From contig NZ_WHNZ01000017.1 of the NCBI RefSeq assembly GCF_013141725.1, forward strand, positions 186,001-250,000: a stretch of DNA of 64,000 bases, read 5' to 3'. Of the stretch, positions 1 through 8,421 are shown in pieces. The notes under the pieces were generated by a model, which had not been told where the DNA came from, made no database searches, and saw nothing but the letters and a program-made list of their open reading frames with translations. The DNA comes from Paenibacillus planticolens (GTDB lineage Bacteria > Bacillota > Bacilli > Paenibacillales > NBRC-103111). How positions within the stretch are numbered: the stretch's first letter is position 1; every line of letters begins with the position of its first letter. Both the position numbers and the translations under genes were made by a program.

Positions 1-945
1 AAACTTACTATTTAAGCCGTTAACATGCAAATGATCAGCCCCGGCTAGCCGGCAAAGCTTCTGATACGCCGTAAATTCAATGCCAAGCAGCGGTGAACGG
101 GTTAGCATCCCCCATTGATTGCGATGCCCATGAATCGGAACCTCGCTGAATTGGTTCAGATACGCAAGCCCGGATAACCCGATGCTGAGGATGCTCACCA
201 TGACGCAAGTACCGCCTGCTTTTACAACTAAGTCATGGTTCCTGCGCAGCTCATCGTAATCGCCTGTAATGTTAAAAGCATACATCAGCTTCTTGCCGGT
301 GGCATCGGCAGCCCGTTCGACAGCTGCCATGACAGCCTCGACTTTGTCCGCTAAAGGCGCATAGGGCGGATTCGCATTCAATTCATCGTCTTTGATGAAA
401 TCCATGCCTGCTCTCGCCAGTTTGCCCACCAAATCCGACAACTCACCGGTCGTTAATCCTATGCTGGGCTTCACAATCGTCCCAAGTATCGGCCTGTCAT
501 ACACGCCCGTCAGCTTCCTTGTTCCTTCTATCCCGAATTTCGGTCCGGTGTAGCGCGAAGCAAAAGCGTCCGGCAGCTCCAAATCCAAGAGTCTCAGTCC
601 GGACAATTCCTGAAGCTCATACAAATTGCCGGCTACGGCAGACATCAGGTTCGGAATGGAAGGACCGAAATTATGGAGAGGAAACGATACCGTCACCCGT
701 CCACGGCGATATTTACCGTCATGGCCCGGTGGCGTCTTCGCTCCCGGCAGGGACGGAGTATCCGTTTCTTCCAATGCTTCAATGCTCTCTACTCTTGCGC
801 CATGCCGCTGCTTCAAGTCATCCGTCTCTCCCGGGACAGCCGTGAAAGTCCCCGTGGACTGCTCGCCGGCAATGGAAGCGGCAGCCCGCTCCAACGAATA
901 CGCCGTCTCCACCAAATAGACAGCTGTTACGCGATCTTGCTTCAT
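1..945 (-). CDS. RuBisCO-like protein (RLP), 3' end cut by window edge
   Basis: This is a member of the RuBisCO large-subunit superfamily, truncated at the window edge after about 315 residues. Seen: a TIVKPSIGL stretch matching the RuBisCO segment with catalytic Lys175, then MDFIKDDE, which keeps the metal-ligand set (carbamylated Lys201, Asp203, Glu204 in RuBisCO numbering), and later IHGHRNQWG, matching the His-Arg phosphate/metal region. The second lysine of the KPKxG motif is Ser, so CO2 fixation is unlikely and an RLP acting as a decarboxylase, isomerase or enolase is expected. The ATG at 945 was chosen because it opens the conserved frame; a purine-rich GGGGAGAAGCAGG lies just upstream. 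It is the last visible gene of the sugar operon, 35 bases after the racemase-like gene. RLPs of D-apiose catabolism (OiaX type) are a plausible function given the pectin-type glycosidases nearby. Family call firm, substrate inferred. Confidence 0.85.
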   Translation of the reverse strand, partial: MKQDRVTAVYLVETAYSLERAAASIAGEQSTGTFTAVPGETDDLKQRHGARVESIEALEETDTPSLPGAKTPPGHDGKYRRGRVTVSFPLHNFGPSIPNLMSAVAGNLYELQELSGLRLLDLELPDAFASRYTGPKFGIEGTRKLTGVYDRPILGTIVKPSIGLTTGELSDLVGKLARAGMDFIKDDELNANPPYAPLADKVEAVMAAVERAADATGKKLMYAFNITGDYDELRRNHDLVVKAGGTCVMVSILSIGLSGLAYLNQFSEVPIHGHRNQWGMLTRSPLLGIEFTAYQKLCRLAGADHLHVNGLNSKF

Positions 946-980
946 CCTGCTTCTCCCCCTCCTCTAATCCAAGCCGCTAA

Positions 981-1667
981 TTAGGAACTTGACTTGGCAT
1001 CCTTCGCCGCTTCAAGAATAGCCTTCACATGCTCGACGCCGAATCTCGGCGATGAAAGAACAGGCTTCCCGGTCGCCTCTTCCAGCGCTTTCTCCATGCG
1101 CGCCATCGAGCCTTGCGCCAGTACCAACACATCCGCCTCGCTGGCGACCCGCATCGCGGTTTCCAATAAAAGACGGTCATGCTCTTCCGGCTTGCCGCTA
1201 ATCAAAGCATCGAAGGCCCCTTCAGCGAGCCCGTTCACAAGCTGCACTTCTCTTCCAGCTTCATTGGCCTTACGACCAACTAATCGCAGAGTTGGTTCCA
1301 AGGTCGATGGCAGCGTGGCCAACACGCCAATCCGAGTATAGCTCGCCACCGCTTTGGCCGCCATCCATTCATCGATTCGGACAATCGGTATACCCAGCAT
1401 CCCCACCGCTTCATCCGCCACATCACCGACGGAGGAACACGTGTTGAGGATTACATCCGCACCGAGCTCTTCCGCATGACGGTAATACTGAACCAAATGA
1501 CGGGTCACGACATCCGGAATATGCCCGGCACGCACGACATCGCCAATCAGGCTGTCATCGATAATATTCACGAGTCGAATATAGGGCAGCAGCTCTTGAA
1601 ATACCTTTTTCAAAGGATCAGCCAAGCCCTGACCTGTATAGATCGCAACAACGGTCTGCATAGACAT
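981..1667 (-). CDS. Asp/Glu racemase superfamily protein with a single catalytic Cys
   Basis: A 228-residue cytosolic protein of the aspartate/glutamate/hydantoin racemase superfamily. The ATG at 1667 is preferred over an upstream TTG because GAGGAGG lies seven bases before it. The first catalytic region, VILNTCSSVGD, carries the expected cysteine. The second, VLVLAQGSMARM, has no cysteine at the position where two-base racemases carry one. Single-cysteine members include arylmalonate decarboxylase, so decarboxylation, isomerisation or C-C cleavage is as likely as racemisation. It sits between the GH127-like glycosidase and the RuBisCO-like gene in the same operon, which suggests a step in breakdown of a sugar acid. 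The exact reaction is unknown. Confidence 0.75.
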   Translation of the reverse strand: MSMQTVVAIYTGQGLADPLKKVFQELLPYIRLVNIIDDSLIGDVVRAGHIPDVVTRHLVQYYRHAEELGADVILNTCSSVGDVADEAVGMLGIPIVRIDEWMAAKAVASYTRIGVLATLPSTLEPTLRLVGRKANEAGREVQLVNGLAEGAFDALISGKPEEHDRLLLETAMRVASEADVLVLAQGSMARMEKALEEATGKPVLSSPRFGVEHVKAILEAAKDAKSSS

Positions 1668-1734
1668 CGAATTCCTCCTCAACGCTTCCCACCAGGGAAG
1701 CCGATTTAAACTGCACTTACTCCTGTACTATTCC

Positions 1735-1812
1735 TGCACTTGCACTTGCACTTGCACTTGCACTTGCACTTGCACTTGCACTTGCACTTGCACTTGCGCT
1801 TGCGCCTGCACT
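1735..1812. repeat. Hexanucleotide tandem repeat (TGCACT)n
   Basis: Ten perfect TGCACT units (1735-1794) are followed by three variants (TGCGCT, TGCGCC, TGCACT). Degenerate units continue on both sides. The array lies in the spacer between the GH127-like gene and the racemase-like gene, so it is transcribed as AGTGCA repeats within the operon, ending about 55 bases before the racemase ribosome binding site. It is in no recognisable reading frame. Confidence 0.95.
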
Positions 1813-1838
1813 TACTCTTGCACCCTCACTAGCCATAC

Positions 1839-3563
1839 TTACCAAACAAACTCCCGATCCAACCGGCGATAATCCCCCTCACGCATCGGAGCCTCTTCAA
1901 ACACCTGACGCCCGCTGTACAAAGGCTTCTTCGTCCCTTTCGGCGTTATATTCACGACATCGTCACCACGCCATTCCGTTTCAAACGTTTGTCCCACCGC
2001 GTTCTCCAGCGTTTTGCGGAAGCTCAGCGGGAAGGTCACCGTAATTTTCTCTCCTGCGACTGCCGAGCCAAGCAAGAGGAAGTGCTTATTGACCCAACTG
2101 CTCGCCTCGCTGCCCTTGCCTTCGATCACTTCGCCGCCACGTTCACGTACATATTTAATTTTCGTAAAGCCGGCCCACTCCGGAATTCGGATCTGCAAAC
2201 GAGAAATATCCGTATGAATATCGAGGACGACCTTCCCTTCATGCGGCAGGTAGGAACTGACGTCGAGCCATTTGGATCCGCGGTTCAAAAGGAAATTGAC
2301 GCTGATCGCACCGTTTTTCTCGGTGATCGTATGACTCCAGCCCATAAAGAGACCGCGTGTCCCCGAGCCCAAGCAGCAAATCTGCAAATCGCTCGTATGC
2401 CCGCGTCCTTCGTTCACATCGCAAACAAAATCGTTCGGAGCCGAGTAACCGGCAAATGAACCCCGCGTGCGCTCCGCTACTTTATAGAAGCTTTTGTTCG
2501 CCGGAATGTCACTCGACTTGTCGTCGGACTCTTCCACCCAATCCAAGTCAAGCAGCTGCGACTCTGCCAGATGGTTGCGCAAAAACCGTTCCACAGTTCC
2601 CCAATATTCCACATAGCCGCTTTGCGCCAAGGTGATTCCTGTCGCAATTAAATCGACCAAGGAGCATGTTTCATGCTCATAGGCTTGTTCGTGCAGATCG
2701 CCCGGCGTCCAGCCAAAATTCGTACATTTGGTCAATGCCCAATCGTAGCATTTCTTAACCCAAGCAATCATCGCCGCATCACCCGTGAATACGCCGAACC
2801 TCGCAATAGCGTCAAGCGTACCGATCCGCGTATGGAAATGCCCGCTCCGGTAAGCAAGCGAGTCGTTGAAGCTGCCGTCCGGATTGAACACGCCGCTGCG
2901 TTCCATAATTAAGGCCGTGAAAAACTGGCACAGCTCAAAAGCATCCTGATTCCCCGTAAGCTCATGATATTTCAGCAAAGGCATCACCAAACGGCCGCAG
3001 AAGGCTGCCGGATCCGGCGCCAAACGCAGCTGAATCGCGTTGCTGGACGGCCAGCCCGTTTCTTTGTATTCCGAAGCCGGATAGTACCAGACATCTCGCT
3101 CTTTGACTGCGATACGCTTGAGTGCCGCCACATGACGGTCAGCCGCTTCTTTGACCTTCGGGTCCTTCGATTCCATGTACCAAGTCGTCAAAGACAATAT
3201 TACCGCCCGCTGATCGATCAGGTTCGCATTCGGCTCCCAATTGCGGGTCGGATTGATCTGTCTGTAGCTCATCCCGTCTTCTTTAAAAAAAGACAGCAGA
3301 TTCGCACGGTAACGCTCCTCGACCTCTTTCCCGAACTCTTCTCCCGACATATGGCGGGCAAGAATTAAACCGTCGATCATCCGTCCGTGAGAGGAACCGT
3401 AGTCCCAATCCCCGTGCGTCATGAAAGCGGGCTTGTGCATCAAATCAGCTGCGAAAAACGGGATATAGTTATGGTCGCGATCCGCCATGCCGATCATGGC
3501 ATTAATAGCGTGTGCGGCACGTTCTTCGAGCATAAGCGTATCGGGAATTAGACGTTTCGTCAT
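1839..3563 (-). CDS. GH127-like glycoside hydrolase (beta-L-arabinofuranosidase-type)
   Basis: A 574-residue enzyme without a signal peptide, so it probably works on imported oligosaccharides. The N-terminal two thirds look like an (alpha/alpha)6 barrel. The segment HETCSLVDLI followed by a tyrosine-rich stretch and later ICCLGSGTRGLF reproduces the Glu-x-Cys ... Cys-Cys set that binds zinc in GH127 beta-L-arabinofuranosidases, one of those cysteines being the nucleophile. The C-terminal 150 residues are beta-rich, as in GH127. The ATG at 3563 has AAGGAGAG upstream. It lies 14 bases after the YesN-type regulator. GH127/DUF1680 is the best family guess; GH146-like or an uncharacterised six-hairpin glycosidase are alternatives. 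The substrate could be arabinofuranose on pectin. Confidence 0.7.
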   Translation of the reverse strand: MTKRLIPDTLMLEERAAHAINAMIGMADRDHNYIPFFAADLMHKPAFMTHGDWDYGSSHGRMIDGLILARHMSGEEFGKEVEERYRANLLSFFKEDGMSYRQINPTRNWEPNANLIDQRAVILSLTTWYMESKDPKVKEAADRHVAALKRIAVKERDVWYYPASEYKETGWPSSNAIQLRLAPDPAAFCGRLVMPLLKYHELTGNQDAFELCQFFTALIMERSGVFNPDGSFNDSLAYRSGHFHTRIGTLDAIARFGVFTGDAAMIAWVKKCYDWALTKCTNFGWTPGDLHEQAYEHETCSLVDLIATGITLAQSGYVEYWGTVERFLRNHLAESQLLDLDWVEESDDKSSDIPANKSFYKVAERTRGSFAGYSAPNDFVCDVNEGRGHTSDLQICCLGSGTRGLFMGWSHTITEKNGAISVNFLLNRGSKWLDVSSYLPHEGKVVLDIHTDISRLQIRIPEWAGFTKIKYVRERGGEVIEGKGSEASSWVNKHFLLLGSAVAGEKITVTFPLSFRKTLENAVGQTFETEWRGDDVVNITPKGTKKPLYSGRQVFEEAPMREGDYRRLDREFVW

Positions 3564-3577
3564 ACATTCTTCTCTCC

Positions 3578-5143
3578 TTATTGGTCCGCCTGACCGATGA
3601 CTTTGCGGTATTCACCGATGGTCATGCCGACTTTTCTTTTGAAAATCTGGCTGAAATACCGGTAATCCTCGTAGCCAACCTTTTGCGCGACTTCATAATT
3701 TTTGTATTTCGATTTATTCATCAGCTCTTTGGCTTTATGCATGCGGATATCGGTTAAATAGTCGACGAAGTTTTTCCCCGTCATTTTCTTGAAAATCCGG
3801 CTTAAATAATCAGGATTCAAATAATAGCTGCTGGCAATTTGATGTAAGGAGAGAGACTGGTCATAATTGCTCTCCATCCACTTCTTCAGCTCGCCGACGA
3901 CCTTCTCTCCTTGGTTTTCCCCTGATTGACTGTAGAAACAAAGCACAGCAGGAAGAAGGTCATCTTTGAAAATCTTTTTCATAGCCTCTACATCATTGCG
4001 CTGGTGAATCAATTCCGAATACATGAGCGTATTTTTGCCGCATAGCTCCTCTACTCGGATGTCCTTCGCCTGAAGCTGCTTCTCCATCGCATGAAGGAGC
4101 AAATCCGCGCTCCACTGCAAATGCCCCACCGTCGTAGCGTCATTCACGAATGCCGCAAACAATCGCTCAAACTCTTGTTCCACAGCTTGCTTATTGCCAG
4201 ATTGAAGCACCCATAAGAAAGCATTCTCTTGGTCCTGCGGGTAGTTCCCGGATAAATGCACAGCATTGTTCTCGGCAAAAAGCAAAGCGCTTACCGCCGC
4301 CAGCGGTTTACCCGACAATGCCTTTCTCGCTTCGCTATACGCCTCTCCCAGCTTGGCGGCCTCCAGCTTCCTGGTGCTCACACCAAAGCTGAAGGTCGTA
4401 CTTCCGGCCTGCTTCAATGCGGTTTGCACACTGGTATGCAACCGGCCGAAATCTTTCGGCTCCAGCCGTGCTCCGCAAAGGGCAATCGCGATTTCCCTGC
4501 TGTCCGAGAACGTCGTAACCTCAACCTCCCAGCGTCCCCCGAAAAGGAAGGGCTTCATCCGGTTTATTTGTTCATGAATGGCCGGCAGCAGACGAGCAAA
4601 ATCACACTGTTCATGGAAGGTGTCCGTATGTCCCAGCATCAGGGCATACTCGCCCCCTTGCCAGCTCGATGGAACGAAGGCTTCCTCCCCTTCCTCGGCA
4701 TGCAGCAGCAGCTGCCGCAGCCAATCTTCTCTTTGGACGCGGGATGCCTTGCGTTTCTCCGCTTCGCGCCGATCCAGCTCCAGAAGGGCCTTCTCCACCA
4801 CGGCGGCAAGCTCTTCCTTTTTGACCGGCTTTAGCAGATAGTCAAACGCTTTATGGCGAATCGCTTCTTTCGTATATTCGAAATCCGAATACCCGCTGAT
4901 CACGATGGTCAGCAAGTCCGGCAGCTCTTGGCTCAGCATGCCGAGCAGCTGTTTGCCGTCAAGGCCCGGCATACGCATATCGAGGAAAAGCAGATCCGGC
5001 TTTTTATCCAGAGCCATTTCATAGCCCTCTCCCCCGTCACTCGCTTCGCCAGTAAGCTCCAAGCCCCATTCGTTCCAGGAAATGGACTGAATCAATCCTC
5101 TGCGTATCCACTTTTCATCGTCAACTATGATGACTCTCCGCAT
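3578..5143 (-). CDS. YesN-type response regulator with AraC DNA-binding domain
   Basis: A 521-residue two-component regulator. The receiver domain opens with VIIVDDEKWIRRGL and has the phosphoacceptor in LLFLDMRMPGLDG, with the conserved Thr/Ser and Lys regions (VISGYSDFEY, YLLKPV). A long linker follows, then two AraC-type helix-turn-helix motifs in the last 100 residues (SLHQIASSYYLNPDYLSRIF and YEVAQKVGYEDYRYFSQIFK). The start has AGGAGGGAAAGG upstream. The family usually pairs with YesM sensors and activates sugar ABC transporter and glycosidase genes. Its likely partner is the sensor kinase at 8422-10236, separated from it by the transporter genes, an unusual split since the pair is normally adjacent. 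Confidence 0.93.
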   Translation of the reverse strand: MRRVIIVDDEKWIRRGLIQSISWNEWGLELTGEASDGGEGYEMALDKKPDLLFLDMRMPGLDGKQLLGMLSQELPDLLTIVISGYSDFEYTKEAIRHKAFDYLLKPVKKEELAAVVEKALLELDRREAEKRKASRVQREDWLRQLLLHAEEGEEAFVPSSWQGGEYALMLGHTDTFHEQCDFARLLPAIHEQINRMKPFLFGGRWEVEVTTFSDSREIAIALCGARLEPKDFGRLHTSVQTALKQAGSTTFSFGVSTRKLEAAKLGEAYSEARKALSGKPLAAVSALLFAENNAVHLSGNYPQDQENAFLWVLQSGNKQAVEQEFERLFAAFVNDATTVGHLQWSADLLLHAMEKQLQAKDIRVEELCGKNTLMYSELIHQRNDVEAMKKIFKDDLLPAVLCFYSQSGENQGEKVVGELKKWMESNYDQSLSLHQIASSYYLNPDYLSRIFKKMTGKNFVDYLTDIRMHKAKELMNKSKYKNYEVAQKVGYEDYRYFSQIFKRKVGMTIGEYRKVIGQADQ

Positions 5144-5180
5144 TTCCTTTCCCTCCTAAAGCTATCGATTTCGTTTATAT

Positions 5181-5999
5181 TCAGCCTTTCATGGAGCCGG
5201 CCGTCAGCCCGTCAATAATATATCTTTGAAGCAGTAAATAAATAATCAGAATCGGCGAGATGACAATCACCATGAAGGCAAACACAACGCCCCAATTCGT
5301 GCTGTACATCGTGACAAAATTGAAAATTTGCAGCACAATCGTCCACTTCGTACTGTCTGTCATGAGATAGAACGGCCCAAAGAAATCGTTCCATACCGAT
5401 ACCATCACGACAATGGACACGGTCACGAGTACCGTTAGCAGCAGCGGCAAAATGATTTGCCAGTATAACCGGAAATAGCCGCAGCCTTCCAGCAAAGCCG
5501 CTTCATCCAATTCCCTCGGAATCGACTTCATGAAGCCCACGAGCAAAAACACGGCAAAAGGCAGCAGCACCGCCGTATAATACATAATCAGGCTGAAATA
5601 AGTGCCTTTAATATGAAGATCGCCAAGCAGCTTAATCGTCGGCACGATAGATACGGGGACGATTAGCCCCATAATGAACATGTAGTAAGCCCCTTGCAGG
5701 AACCGGCCGTCTCTTCGTTGGATGATGAAAGCAGCCATAGAGGCAAATAAATTCACACAGACAACAACCAAACCGGAGATCAGAATACTATTTTTAAAGC
5801 CCCGCAAAATGTTCGCCTGCTGAAAAACTTCCTTATAATTCGTAAACTGCCATTCCGAAGGAAGGGATAAGCCGAATAGTGCCGATTCGCGAATGCCTTT
5901 GAACGAGTTGATCACAATCATCAGAAAAGGAATCAGAATGAGGCATGCCAAGCCTATCGCGATTATTTCCAGAATCCATAATCTCCATCTTTTTCCCAT
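5181..5999 (-). CDS. Carbohydrate ABC transporter permease (MalG type)
   Basis: A 272-residue inner-membrane permease with about six transmembrane helices. The conserved EAA loop is seen as ELDEAALLEGCGYFRLYWQIILPLL, with the Gly and the IxLPL ending that contacts the ATPase; the C terminus DGLTAGSMKG is typical of the MalG/LacG family. The ATG at 5999 overlaps the stop of the MalF-type gene by one base (TGATG), so translation is coupled; an in-frame GTG one codon earlier is less likely. No ATP-binding subunit is encoded in this operon, so a shared MsmX-type ATPase elsewhere is expected, as in other Bacillota sugar importers. Confidence 0.93.
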   Translation of the reverse strand: MGKRWRLWILEIIAIGLACLILIPFLMIVINSFKGIRESALFGLSLPSEWQFTNYKEVFQQANILRGFKNSILISGLVVVCVNLFASMAAFIIQRRDGRFLQGAYYMFIMGLIVPVSIVPTIKLLGDLHIKGTYFSLIMYYTAVLLPFAVFLLVGFMKSIPRELDEAALLEGCGYFRLYWQIILPLLLTVLVTVSIVVMVSVWNDFFGPFYLMTDSTKWTIVLQIFNFVTMYSTNWGVVFAFMVIVISPILIIYLLLQRYIIDGLTAGSMKG

Positions 6000-6868
6000 C
6001 ACATCTCGACCTCCCTCTTCTTCATCGCCATCAGCACGGGAACGCCGACAATAGTGACAAGGACGAACAAAACAACGTTAACCGCCGTCGCATAACCGAA
6101 TAAACCTGTACTGAACATTCCGCGAATGTACGTATAAAATACTTCCGTTGTATAGCCAGGCCCCCCTTCCGTCAGCACCATCACCATCTCGAACACTTTC
6201 ATGGAACCAATCATCGAGAGGAGTACATTGACCGTAAGTGCCGGAGCTAACAGCGGGAAAATAATGGAGCGGAAACGCTGCCAATACTGCGCCCCGTCCA
6301 TGGACGAGCTTTCAATCAAATCCTTTGGAATAAATTGCAAACCAGCCAAATAAACGACCATCGAGAACCCTGCAACACGCCAAAGATCGGTCACAATAAT
6401 CGAAAACAAGGCATACTTAGGATCGTTCAACCAATCATGCACCATGAAGGAAAGCCCTGCTTTATCCAACAACGTATTGATGATGCCATGCTCAGGATGA
6501 TAGATCGCTCGGAAAATATAGCCTATAACAATCGGCGCAATCACGTAAGGCAAAAAGAAGATCATGCGCAGCAGATTTCGCAGTTTAAGTGCTTCGTTCA
6601 AGATTAAGGCTAATCCTAATCCCAAAAAATTTTGCATCAAGGTCACGACTGCCGCAAAAATCAATGTATTGACCAAAGCCGTTTTCAAGCGGGGCTCTTT
6701 GAACAACTCGATATAATTATCCAATCCATTAAAACGAATCTGATCGGCGTTAATGTTCCAGTCCGTAAAGCTGTAGTAAAACCCAATCAAAGTTGGGGTA
6801 ATGAAAAATAATAGAAAAACGGCGAGAGCCGGGAATGAGAAATAAAGCGGGTATTTCATCTTGCCCAT
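5999..6868 (-). CDS. Carbohydrate ABC transporter permease (MalF type)
   Basis: A 289-residue membrane protein with six predicted helices. It starts in the usual way for the MalF/UgpA family (a short cytoplasmic N terminus, then FFITPTLIGFYYSFTDWN) and carries the EAA loop as LIESSSMDGAQYWQRFRSIIFPLL. The C-terminal VLMAMKKREVEM is also typical. GGAGGGG precedes the ATG. It forms the translocation pore together with the overlapping MalG-type protein and takes substrate from the lipoprotein encoded 79 bases upstream in the operon. Confidence 0.93.
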   Translation of the reverse strand: MGKMKYPLYFSFPALAVFLLFFITPTLIGFYYSFTDWNINADQIRFNGLDNYIELFKEPRLKTALVNTLIFAAVVTLMQNFLGLGLALILNEALKLRNLLRMIFFLPYVIAPIVIGYIFRAIYHPEHGIINTLLDKAGLSFMVHDWLNDPKYALFSIIVTDLWRVAGFSMVVYLAGLQFIPKDLIESSSMDGAQYWQRFRSIIFPLLAPALTVNVLLSMIGSMKVFEMVMVLTEGGPGYTTEVFYTYIRGMFSTGLFGYATAVNVVLFVLVTIVGVPVLMAMKKREVEM

Positions 6869-6947
6869 CTCGTCTCCCCTCCTTCATCTTAAGATGTTCC
6901 GGCCGGAAGCGGGTTCCGACCGGACTGTAGCATAGATGCAGATTAGC

Positions 6948-8309
6948 TTATTTGAAACCATCCAGCAGCTTGGCTTTTCCGTCTTTCTCATAGTTCGCAG
7001 AGAATTCCTTCAGCGCTTTGTCGACATCTCCATCGATGAAGAAATTTTGCAGCGTTTTCTGGAAATCAGCGAAAGTTGGTGTCAGACGGTTTTGCACGTT
7101 GATTTTCGCTTTATTCGCATCGATCAGATCCTTCACCGTTTGCTGTACAGGATACAAGCTGCTCTTAGCGCCTTGGAAAATCGGGATACCCGGACTTGTC
7201 TGGTAGTACAGATCCACCATCTCCGGCGAAATCATGAATTTAACCAACTCGGCTGCCACATCCGCATGTTTCGCTTTGTTCGGAATCATTAACTGATTCG
7301 GCGGCGTTATCATAGCTGTTCCTGCGTCCGCTGCGGCAGGGAACGGGAAGAAGCCGATTTTATTGGTGACGAAATCTTTGCCGAATTTTTTCTCCAATTG
7401 CGGAATGATGCCGTCCAGCATGAAGGCCATGCCTACTTTGCCTTCGCCCATCAAATTTTGCAGTTCATCGAATGTGCCTGCCAGCGGGTTGGACTGGATC
7501 AGTCCAAGCTCTTTCAATTCCTTTTGTTTCGCAAAAAGGTCTTTGAGCGCTGGAATATCGGCCAGCTTGAGCGCATTCTTCTCGAGATTTTGAACGCCCG
7601 CATCCCCGATGACCGGGTCCACATTCGATACCCAACCCGTGAAGTAGAAAACTTGCGGCGGCCATCCGTCTTTGACACCCTCATAGAATGGCGTGACGCC
7701 CGCTGCCTTGATTTTCTTCGCGCTCTCGATCATGTCCGCATAGTTTTTCGGTGGCTGAACGCCCGCCTTGGCAAATACGTCCTTGTTGTAATAAATCCCC
7801 ATCATGCCGGTGGCGCCGAAAGGGACACCATAAATTTTCTTGTTCGCATCCGCTTGAAATTCTTTCATCGTCGGAATAATACGGTCCCATACCGCCTGAT
7901 CCCCCGACCATTCGCGAAGCGTTTCGGATGCTCTAAGCTTCACATACTGTTTAGGGCCCGGCTGCATGAGAAACAGGTCCGGGAAGTCGCCTGTGGAGAA
8001 GCGCGTTTTCATCATGTTATCGAAATCGCCGCCAGGCAGTGCCTGCAGTTCGACCTTATTGCCCGTTTTCGCTTCAAACTCTTTGAATATTTTATTAAAA
8101 GGTGTGGCGTCAACCGTATTGGCAATGGCAAAAGTGAGCGTGACAGGATCCTTTTTTGCCGGAGCCGGTGTCGCTGTGGTTGTTGATGCCGCAGGTGCCG
8201 CAGCTTTCGGTGTAGAGCTCCCGGCGCCAGTTCCTTCGCTTCCGCAAGCCGTTAATGCCATAACTGCCGCAATGGATGCAGACAGTGTTACCGTTTTCAT
8301 TTTCCTCAT
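6948..8309 (-). CDS. ABC transporter extracellular sugar-binding lipoprotein
   Basis: A 453-residue family 1 (MalE-like) solute-binding protein. I place the start at 8309, 29 codons inside the longest frame, because GGAGGGG lies just upstream and the result is a proper lipoprotein signal: MRKMKT, a hydrophobic core, then the lipobox LTAC. A low-complexity Ala/Thr/Pro linker follows, tethering the two-lobed domain outside the membrane. Features typical of the family include KVELQALPGGDFDNMMKT near the start of the mature domain and the central GVPFGATGMMGIYYNKDVF segment. It is the capture component for the two downstream permeases. The sugar cannot be read from sequence; oligogalacto- or rhamno-saccharides fit the neighbours. 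Confidence 0.93.
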   Translation of the reverse strand: MRKMKTVTLSASIAAVMALTACGSEGTGAGSSTPKAAAPAASTTTATPAPAKKDPVTLTFAIANTVDATPFNKIFKEFEAKTGNKVELQALPGGDFDNMMKTRFSTGDFPDLFLMQPGPKQYVKLRASETLREWSGDQAVWDRIIPTMKEFQADANKKIYGVPFGATGMMGIYYNKDVFAKAGVQPPKNYADMIESAKKIKAAGVTPFYEGVKDGWPPQVFYFTGWVSNVDPVIGDAGVQNLEKNALKLADIPALKDLFAKQKELKELGLIQSNPLAGTFDELQNLMGEGKVGMAFMLDGIIPQLEKKFGKDFVTNKIGFFPFPAAADAGTAMITPPNQLMIPNKAKHADVAAELVKFMISPEMVDLYYQTSPGIPIFQGAKSSLYPVQQTVKDLIDANKAKINVQNRLTPTFADFQKTLQNFFIDGDVDKALKEFSANYEKDGKAKLLDGFK

Positions 8310-8346
8310 TTTCTGTACCCCTCCTTTAATGTTGCTTACGTATTTG

Positions 8347-8370
8347 ATTATATTGCAACCGCTTACTTCA
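8347..8370 (-). promoter_or_regulatory. Possible promoter -10 overlapping a cre-like site
   Basis: On the minus strand a consensus TATAAT (8352 to 8347) lies 38 bases before the lipoprotein start. Immediately upstream is AAGTAAGCGGTTGCA, which resembles the CcpA-binding cre consensus WTGNAARCGNWWWCA with about two mismatches. No good -35 is seen, as expected for an activator-dependent promoter. This would allow the transporter part of the operon to be expressed separately and under carbon catabolite control. Inference from sequence only. Confidence 0.4.
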
Positions 8371-8421
8371 ACCCCATGCACGATAACGACTTTCAATGTT
8401 GAATATTCCTACATCCCGTTT

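Noticed and set aside
519..984. Three overlapping plus-strand open frames
   Set aside because: They lie antisense to the RuBisCO-like gene, show no domains or ribosome binding sites and are shadows of its GC-rich codons.
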